From positions 1-27,100 of the forward strand of contig JANRKN010000135.1 in the NCBI GenBank assembly GCA_033763435.1: DNA of 27,100 nucleotides, in the 5' to 3' direction. A program made the translations under genes and the position numbers. The DNA is from JANRKN01 sp033763435 (GTDB lineage Bacteria > Planctomycetota > Phycisphaerae > Phycisphaerales > UBA1924). Below, piece by piece: positions 22,356-27,100 of the stretch. Under the pieces are notes generated by a model, which saw nothing but the letters and a program-made list of their open reading frames with translations, was not told the origin of the DNA and did not search any database. Every line of letters starts with the position of its first letter. The stretch's first letter is position 1.

Positions 22356-23045
22356 ATGAACAAGTTGCTCGGCCTGGCCCTCGCGGCCGGCGTGTGCGCC
22401 AGCGCCCACGCCCAGTACACCACCCTCGACTTCTCGTCCCAGTTCAACATCAGCCGCTCGGGCGCGCTCATCGCCAACGGGCCGACCTATCCCTTCGGCG
22501 CGCAGACCTTCGCGGGCGTCCCGTTCGCGATGGGCGGCACGGCCAACGCGGGCGACCTCTGGGCCTGGGGCGCGCTGCTCAATCAGGACAGCAGCGTCGC
22601 CGGCGGCACGCGCACCCTCGAGATCGACGTCAACGTCTTCGGCGTCCGCGAGGCGTACACCCTCATCAACACCCACTGGGGTCAGAGCGGCCCCAACTCC
22701 TACCTCTCCGTCACCTTCATCGGCGACTCGACCACCGAAGAATTCCAGCTCGTGGGCAACACCAACATCCGCGACTACAACCAGTTCAACTGGACCAACC
22801 AGATCAACAACACCACAACCGTGGAAGTCTGGAACAACGGCCGCGGCCAGCGCCTGGACATGCAGACCTTCGCGCTCGATGAGGGCTTCGCGACGCAGAC
22901 CCTGCGGAAGATCCGCATCGTCGACACCGGCGCGTGGGACTTCCAGCGCGCGATCGTCGCGGGAGCCACCGTGTTCGTCCCGTCGCCGGGCGCGGCGGCG
23001 CTGCTGGGCCTTGCCGGTCTGACCGCGATGCGCCGTCGGCGCTGA
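22356..23045 (+). CDS. Secreted protein with PEP-CTERM-like sorting tail
   Basis: 229 residues. It has a signal peptide (MNKLLGLALAAGVCASAHA, cleaved near residue 19). The beta-rich central domain is not one I recognise; it is rich in N, T, Q and aromatic residues and contains only one cysteine, in the signal peptide. The end is VPSPGAAALLGLAGLTAMRRRR-like: a Pro-Ser-Pro turn, a hydrophobic helix and four arginines. This is the layout of PEP-CTERM tails handled by exosortase. The start follows an AGAGAGAG purine run, a moderate ribosome site. It is divergent from the ferredoxin gene and has a clear terminator. A surface or matrix role is inference. Confidence 0.82.
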   Translation: MNKLLGLALAAGVCASAHAQYTTLDFSSQFNISRSGALIANGPTYPFGAQTFAGVPFAMGGTANAGDLWAWGALLNQDSSVAGGTRTLEIDVNVFGVREAYTLINTHWGQSGPNSYLSVTFIGDSTTEEFQLVGNTNIRDYNQFNWTNQINNTTTVEVWNNGRGQRLDMQTFALDEGFATQTLRKIRIVDTGAWDFQRAIVAGATVFVPSPGAAALLGLAGLTAMRRRR

Positions 23046-23087
23046 GTCCGCATCGCGCATCGGCGCGAGTGCATCGGCTCGATTCTC

Positions 23088-23116
23088 ACGCTCCGGCGCC
23101 CGCGGCCGGAGCGTTT
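23088..23116 (+). terminator. Terminator of the PEP-CTERM-like gene
   Basis: A 10-bp stem ACGCTCCGGC (23088-23097) / GCCGGAGCGT (23105-23114) with a 7-nt loop, followed by TTTGCGTTG. It lies between convergent genes and may also slow transcription arriving from metG. Confidence 0.7.
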
Positions 23117-23144
23117 GCGTTGGGCGCGCGCTCCGTCCGAGCGC

Positions 23145-24761
23145 TCACGCCGGGGGCGCTTCCGCCGGGTCGGCGCGCATGAACAGAATCTCGCCCTTGC
23201 CCACGCGCTGGCCGGGCCTCAGGCTCGCGGGCCCGCCCCAGGCGCAGAGCTGTTCGAGCGTCAGGCCCGCGCCCCCACCCGCGCCCCACGACCCCAGCAG
23301 CGCGCCGGTCTTCTCGGGGATGATCGCGCTCATGAGCACCGCGGCCGCGCGGACCGCCTCGGCGCAGTGGTACAGGATCAGCCCCAGCTCGTCGCGGACG
23401 CCCGGGTCGGTGTCCAGACGCTTGGCGAGCTTGAAGGGCGCGGTCTGGTTGATGTAGCCATCGACCGCGCGGATCAGCGCGACCGCCGCGGAGGCGTAGC
23501 CCGAGAGGTCGTCCTCGCGCAGCGCCGACGAGGCCTGCGCCGCGAGGTCCTTCTGCAGTGCGCGCCAGTCGTGCCCGGCATGGTCGGCCTGCCCGCGCGG
23601 GTCGGGCAGCTCGCCCCCGAAGTACTTGTCGATCATGTTGCCCACGCGCGAGGCGCAGTTGCCCAGCCCGTTCGCAAGGTCCGCGTTGTACACCTCGACA
23701 AACTTCGCGTGGCTGAAGTCCGCGTCGGTCGTGCCCAGCGGCCCCTGCGTCAGCAGGTACCACCGCACCGCGTCGCGCGAGTACTTGTCCGCGTACGCCT
23801 GCAGCACCTCGATCGTCACGAAGTTGCCCAGGCTCTTGCTCATCTTCCGACCCTCACGCACCCAGTACGCGTGCGAGTACACCGAGCCCGGCAGCTTCAC
23901 CCACGACCACTCCGGCGCCGACTCCTGCAGCGCCAAAAGCAGCGCGGGCCAGACCACCGCGTGGAACCACAGAATGTCCTTCGCAAGGAAATGCACACGC
24001 GGCGGCCAGAACTTCCGGCGCTCGTCCGTGTCCACCACCGACAGGTAATTGAACAGCGCGTCGATCCACACATAGATCCGGTGCGCGTCGTCGCCCGGCA
24101 CGCGGATGCCGAACTGCGTCGCGGGGTCGTCGGTCACCGGGCGCGAGATCGGCACGTCCTGCAGACCCTCGCGCAGCCGCCCGAGCACCTCGTTGCGCCG
24201 GGCCTCAGGGCGGATGAAGTGCGGGTGGTCGTCAAAGTGCTGCTTCAGCCGATCCTGATACGCGCTGAGCCTGAAGAAGTAGCAGGTCTCGCTTCGGCGG
24301 ATGAGCGGCTGGCCGTTGACGGGCGAGAGATAGTTCGCGTCCTTCGCGGCGGTCTCGGTGAGATACTCCTCCTGGTTCGCGTCGTACCAGCCCTCGTAGG
24401 TGCCCTTGTAGATGCTGCCGGCCTTCATGAGCGCGGTGATGTACGCCGTCACGCGCGACGTGTGCCGGGGCTGCGTCGTGCGGATGAAGTCGTCGTACGC
24501 GAGGTTCATCGCCTTGAAGGCGCGTTCGAACTCCGCGGCGTTGCGGTCGGCCCACTGGATCGCGGTCATGCCGTGCGCCGCCGCGCTGGTCACGACCTTG
24601 TCCGCGTGCTCGTCCGTGCCCGTCAGCAGGAACGTCGCGCCGGGCGTGCCCGAGAGCAGCCGGTCGGCGCGCGCGGCGACGTCGGCCACGAGCGTCGTGT
24701 ACACGTGCCCGATGTGCGGGCGGTCATTCACGTAGTAGATCGGCGTGGTGAGGTATGCCAT
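23145..24761 (-). CDS. metG: Methionyl-tRNA synthetase
   Basis: 538 residues. It charges tRNA-Met, including the initiator. The class I signatures are PHIGH (15-19) and KMSKS (306-310), with TGTDEHADKV and WFHAVVWPALL in between. The zinc-knuckle cysteines present in many MetRS are absent (GWYDANQEEYLTE where Cys pairs would stand), so this is the zinc-free type. The helical anticodon-binding domain covers about 360-490. The protein ends soon after, without the ~110-residue tRNA-binding extension seen in longer MetRS. The ATG at 24761 gives the family-typical MAYLTTPIYYVN; a TTG 27 nt further upstream is an alternative. It is the third gene of a minus-strand run (MBL-fold, HIT, metG; gaps of 61 and 52 bp), and has its own -10 box. 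Confidence 0.96.
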   Translation of the reverse strand: MAYLTTPIYYVNDRPHIGHVYTTLVADVAARADRLLSGTPGATFLLTGTDEHADKVVTSAAAHGMTAIQWADRNAAEFERAFKAMNLAYDDFIRTTQPRHTSRVTAYITALMKAGSIYKGTYEGWYDANQEEYLTETAAKDANYLSPVNGQPLIRRSETCYFFRLSAYQDRLKQHFDDHPHFIRPEARRNEVLGRLREGLQDVPISRPVTDDPATQFGIRVPGDDAHRIYVWIDALFNYLSVVDTDERRKFWPPRVHFLAKDILWFHAVVWPALLLALQESAPEWSWVKLPGSVYSHAYWVREGRKMSKSLGNFVTIEVLQAYADKYSRDAVRWYLLTQGPLGTTDADFSHAKFVEVYNADLANGLGNCASRVGNMIDKYFGGELPDPRGQADHAGHDWRALQKDLAAQASSALREDDLSGYASAAVALIRAVDGYINQTAPFKLAKRLDTDPGVRDELGLILYHCAEAVRAAAVLMSAIIPEKTGALLGSWGAGGGAGLTLEQLCAWGGPASLRPGQRVGKGEILFMRADPAEAPPA

Positions 24762-24767
24762 CGTCCG

Positions 24768-24773
24768 ATCGTA
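24768..24773 (-). promoter_or_regulatory. Leaderless-type -10 box of metG
   Basis: On the minus strand TACGAT ends 6 nt before the ATG at 24761, with no Shine-Dalgarno. Confidence 0.45.
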
Positions 24774-24813
24774 GGGACCAGTTTTCAAGGGACCGGCTTC
24801 GCAGGGACCGGCC

Positions 24814-25272
24814 TCAGGCCTTGGGCCCGGGCGAGTGGTCTTCCGCGGCCAGCGCCTCGCGGATCGTCAGCACCAGCTTCGCGCGCTCGGCCTCGCTGAG
24901 CGTGCCCCGGCGCAGGTCGGCGGGAAACTCCCACACCGCCTTGCTCGGGTCCGGGTCGCCCGCGACGCCGCGGGGGATCACGTGCCAGTGCGTGTGCGCG
25001 ACCACGTTGCCCAGGCACGCGTAGTTGAGCCTCGCGGGCCCCAGCGCCCGGCGCAGCCTCACCGCGACGCGCATCAGCTCGCGCAGCATCCGCCGCGTGC
25101 GGAACGGGTCGATCAGGTCAAGCTGTTCAGAGTGCTGCTTGTGCACCAGCACGACCCAGCCCGGGCAGCACTGATCGGCGGAGAGATACACCGCCGTCTC
25201 ATCGAGCGAGGCGATGAACCGGGGATGATCTGTACCGAGCTGGAGGTCCGCGCAGAGCGGGCATCCGTCCAT
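24814..25272 (-). CDS. HIT-family (histidine triad) protein
   Basis: 152 residues. HIT proteins are nucleotide hydrolases or transferases acting on substrates such as AMP-linked amines or dinucleoside polyphosphates. The triad is HTHWHVIPR (His93, His95, His97). NYACLGN just before it and PGWVVLVHKQH near 37-47 fit the fold. CPLC at residues 4-7 is an N-terminal zinc-type pair seen in several HIT proteins. The final ~45 residues are charged. The start at 25272 gives MDGCPLC, the usual beginning of such proteins. It sits between the MBL-fold gene and metG on the same strand, with no terminator visible between them. Confidence 0.9.
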   Translation of the reverse strand: MDGCPLCADLQLGTDHPRFIASLDETAVYLSADQCCPGWVVLVHKQHSEQLDLIDPFRTRRMLRELMRVAVRLRRALGPARLNYACLGNVVAHTHWHVIPRGVAGDPDPSKAVWEFPADLRRGTLSEAERAKLVLTIREALAAEDHSPGPKA

Positions 25273-25280
25273 AGCCGCGC

Positions 25281-25289
25281 AGCATACCA
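25281..25289 (-). promoter_or_regulatory. Leaderless-type extended -10 box of the HIT gene
   Basis: On the minus strand TGGTATGCT (TG-N-TATGCT) ends 8 nt before the ATG at 25272. The TG extension explains activity without a -35, which is not seen. No Shine-Dalgarno is present. Confidence 0.55.
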
Positions 25290-25333
25290 GAAATCGGGCG
25301 CGCCCGCCGCGGCACGGGACGGGCCCCCGGGGC

Positions 25334-26050
25334 TCAGAACGGCCGGCGCGCGGGGTTCAGCACCAGGTTGTCCCGACCGAGCACCATCACGTCTGCGATC
25401 TCCACCGCCTCGGCGAACGACTCCTGCGCGAGCTTCACGTCCGCGGCGCCGGGGAGTACTTTTCCCTGCTCAAGGTGCTCCTGCGTCGCCACCGCGTCGC
25501 CCGTGATCAGGATGGTCCGCCCGGGGTGTTCCACGAGCAGCCCGCACAGCCCAGGCGTCACGCCCGGCAGCGGGAACAGGTCCACGCCCGGGGCGATCGT
25601 GTCCTCCGCGGCCTTGCACTTGCGCAGGCGCGCGACGTCGGCCTCGAGCCGCTCCTTCAGCGTGCGGTCTTCCTCGGAATCAATGCCCGACTTGATGAGG
25701 TCGCGCAGGCGCGTCGCGAGGAACGCGCCCAGGCCCTCGCGCTCGGGGCCGTGGATCAGCCACTCGGCGTCCTCGAAGACATCCAGGCCGCGCGTCGTCT
25801 CGGGCGCGAAGCTCGTGAGGAACACGTGCGTGATCGACTCAGGCCCGCGCCCGGTGCGCTCGCGCAGGCGCGCCGCGATCGCCTGCTCGGGCAGGCCCGG
25901 ATCGACGAGGATGCTCGCGCCGCCCGCGCGGATCAGCGTCGTCGTCGCGTGCCCGGTGCGAACGGCGCCGCGCTCATTCCAGAGCGGGTTGGAGGCCAGG
26001 GCCCCGATCGAGATCACGCGGACATCGGGCACGGAAGCGCGCTGCGTCAT
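25334..26050 (-). CDS. Metallo-beta-lactamase-fold protein lacking its metal ligands
   Basis: 238 residues, the usual size for a single MBL-fold hydrolase. Fold landmarks are ILVDPGLP (47-54), HVFLTSFAPETTRG (75-88), PLPGVTPGLCGLLVEHPG (161-177), TILITGDAV (179-187) and VMVLGRDN (221-228). In active members HVFLTSFAPETTRG would read xxxxTHxHxDHxxG, PGV would be PGH and GRD would be GHD. Here His/His/Asp/His are Ser80/Ala82/Glu84/Thr85, and the later histidines are Val164 and Arg226; only Asp185 remains. A catalytic role through a dinuclear metal site is therefore unlikely; a binding or regulatory role is possible (inference). It is first in the minus-strand run with HIT and metG. Confidence 0.87.
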   Translation of the reverse strand: MTQRASVPDVRVISIGALASNPLWNERGAVRTGHATTTLIRAGGASILVDPGLPEQAIAARLRERTGRGPESITHVFLTSFAPETTRGLDVFEDAEWLIHGPEREGLGAFLATRLRDLIKSGIDSEEDRTLKERLEADVARLRKCKAAEDTIAPGVDLFPLPGVTPGLCGLLVEHPGRTILITGDAVATQEHLEQGKVLPGAADVKLAQESFAEAVEIADVMVLGRDNLVLNPARRPF

Positions 26051-26055
26051 GGTCG

Positions 26056-26061
26056 ATGCTA
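26056..26061 (-). promoter_or_regulatory. Leaderless-type -10 box of the MBL-fold gene
   Basis: On the minus strand TAGCAT ends 5 nt before the ATG at 26050, without a Shine-Dalgarno. Confidence 0.45.
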
Positions 26062-26080
26062 TTGCGGCTCAGGAGGTCGG

Positions 26081-26086
26081 TACACT
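26081..26086 (+). promoter_or_regulatory. Candidate -10 box for the M28 peptidase gene
   Basis: TACACT lies 37 nt before the ATG, leaving a leader of about 30 nt with GGAGG. It is the same hexamer as upstream of dnaN. No good -35 is visible. Confidence 0.35.
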
Positions 26087-26123
26087 GCGCGGGGCTTTCT
26101 CGGGCCCGCTCGGAGGCTTTGCC

Positions 26124-27100
26124 ATGCCCAACCTGCTCCGATCGATCGTTCCTGCGCTGTTGCTCGCCGCGAGCGCGCCCGTCGCCTTTGCGCAGCCCAA
26201 GCCCGCGCCCAAGCCGCCGGAGAAGACGACGCTTCCGCCCGGCGAACCCGCCGAGGGCCAGCCCGTGCCCGCGCAGCCGCCGAAGCCCACGCCCGAACCT
26301 GACAAGAAGCCCGAGGACGCCAAGCCCGTGAACCCCTTCGGCGACTTTCGGCCCGTGATCGTGCCCGCGCGTGGGCCCTTCCGCGCGCCCGACGGCAGCG
26401 CGGGCCCGCACGAGCGCGTCTCGCAGGATTCGCTGATGGCCTTCCTCGCGGCGCTGCCCACCAAGCGCGCCGCGTGGGGCTCGCCCGATCATCTCGAGGG
26501 CCTCAAGAAGACCGAGGATCTGCTGCTCGAGAAACTCCGCGCGATGGGCCACGAACCGCGGACGCAGAGCTTCAAGTGGGCGCGCGTGCAGGGCCGGCCC
26601 GACCCCTCGCGCGCCGCGGCGAAGGAAGGCGAGGCCGTCGACCCGCCCGTGGAATGGCGCAACATCATCGTCGAGCTGCCGGGCACCGACCTTCCCAACG
26701 AGGTGCTGCTCTACGGCGCGCACTTCGACGCCGTGCCCAACTCGCCCGGCGCCGACGACAACGGCACCGGCACCGCGGGACTCCTCGAACTCGCCCGCGT
26801 CCTTAAGGGCCTGCCTACGCGCCGGACCGTGCGCCTGGTCTTCTTCAATGTCGAAGAGCCCGGCATCATCGGCGCGACGTCGTACTACAACTCCATCCGC
26901 GCCAAAGTCCAGACCGAAACCCCCAGCGACCAGTTCCCCCTCGAGCCCGGCAAGGAACACCTCGTTGGCATGGTCAGCCTCGAAATGCTCGGCTATTACT
27001 CCGAACGCCCCGGCTCCCAGAAGTCGCCCATCCGCAACGTGCCCGGCGTCATCGAACAGCCCGACCGCGGCACGTTCATCGCCCTCACCACCACCCAGCG
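26124..27100 (+). CDS. Secreted M28-family zinc peptidase (N-terminal part, cut by the window edge)
   Basis: The frame is open from the ATG at 26124 to the window end (325 codons) with no stop. GGAGG at 26112-26116 sets the start. A signal peptide (MPNLLRSIVPALLLAASAPVAFA) is followed by a Pro/Lys/Glu-rich linker (about 24-75). The catalytic domain shows the M28 metal ligands: His200 in YGAHFDAV, Asp211/212 in GADDNGTG, and Glu244/Glu245 in FFNVEEPGIIGA. VSLEMLGYY would supply the next acidic ligand, as Glu instead of the more common Asp. M28 enzymes are co-catalytic zinc aminopeptidases; here it would work outside the cytoplasm (inference). It is divergent from the MBL-fold gene (73 bp). The C-terminal part and any anchoring tail lie beyond the window. 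Confidence 0.9.
   Translation, partial: MPNLLRSIVPALLLAASAPVAFAQPKPAPKPPEKTTLPPGEPAEGQPVPAQPPKPTPEPDKKPEDAKPVNPFGDFRPVIVPARGPFRAPDGSAGPHERVSQDSLMAFLAALPTKRAAWGSPDHLEGLKKTEDLLLEKLRAMGHEPRTQSFKWARVQGRPDPSRAAAKEGEAVDPPVEWRNIIVELPGTDLPNEVLLYGAHFDAVPNSPGADDNGTGTAGLLELARVLKGLPTRRTVRLVFFNVEEPGIIGATSYYNSIRAKVQTETPSDQFPLEPGKEHLVGMVSLEMLGYYSERPGSQKSPIRNVPGVIEQPDRGTFIALTTTQ

Overview
The window is GC-rich bacterial DNA (roughly 70% G+C by eye). It most likely comes from a planctomycete of the class Phycisphaerae. The main clue is four secreted proteins ending in a paired repeat of the type CPxDFDxSGFxDSDDF...GCDGxGSPxPAC...SADFDxSGFxDSDDF...C, the 'GC-type dockerin' tail known mainly from Phycisphaerales. 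A secreted protein with a PEP-CTERM-like tail and a planctomycete-style mix of housekeeping and secreted genes fit the same assignment. No 16S gene is present, so the placement is inference.

Layout. 1-307: left edge with 21-bp tandem repeats and a terminator. 308-6350 (minus strand): three consecutive secreted dockerin proteins, namely a SUMF1-like protein, a metzincin-type metalloprotease and an M1-family aminopeptidase-like protein. 6657-8612 (minus): transketolase, divergent from dnaN (8992-10176, plus). 10383-11204 (plus): fourth dockerin protein. 11243-11337: nested palindromic element between convergent genes. 11387-12307 (minus): DoxX-like membrane protein, divergent from comEC (12421-14829, plus), which is followed by hisS (14847-16211). 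16242-18290 (minus): large secreted protein of unknown function, divergent from trpE (18381-20000, plus). Then come clpS (20335-20778) and a D-2-hydroxyacid dehydrogenase (20878-21885). 21901-22167 (minus): 7Fe-type ferredoxin. 22356-23045 (plus): PEP-CTERM-like secreted protein. 23145-26050 (minus): metG, a HIT-family protein and a degenerate metallo-beta-lactamase-fold protein. 26124 to the right edge (plus): start of an M28-family peptidase.

How the genes relate. The window mixes core metabolism and information genes (dnaN, hisS, metG, trpE, transketolase, clpS) with an exported set of peptidases and adhesive or ligand-binding proteins. These exported proteins carry two surface-attachment tails, dockerin and PEP-CTERM. 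There is no single large operon; most genes have their own promoter.

The strongest system-level observation concerns translation starts. Ten genes, including every dockerin gene, have a purine-rich Shine-Dalgarno sequence. Eight others (comEC, hisS, the 682-residue secreted protein, trpE, clpS, metG, the HIT gene and the MBL-fold gene) have no Shine-Dalgarno. Each of these eight has a TAnnnT- or TATAAC-type -10 box ending 5-9 nt before the start codon, the signature of leaderless mRNAs. Other unusual points are two metallo-beta-lactamase domains that have lost their metal ligands, a 108-nt self-complementary element before the dehydrogenase, a nearly identical 40-bp terminator module behind two dockerin genes, and a four-arm palindromic mosaic. 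No transposase, CRISPR array, tRNA or rRNA was seen.
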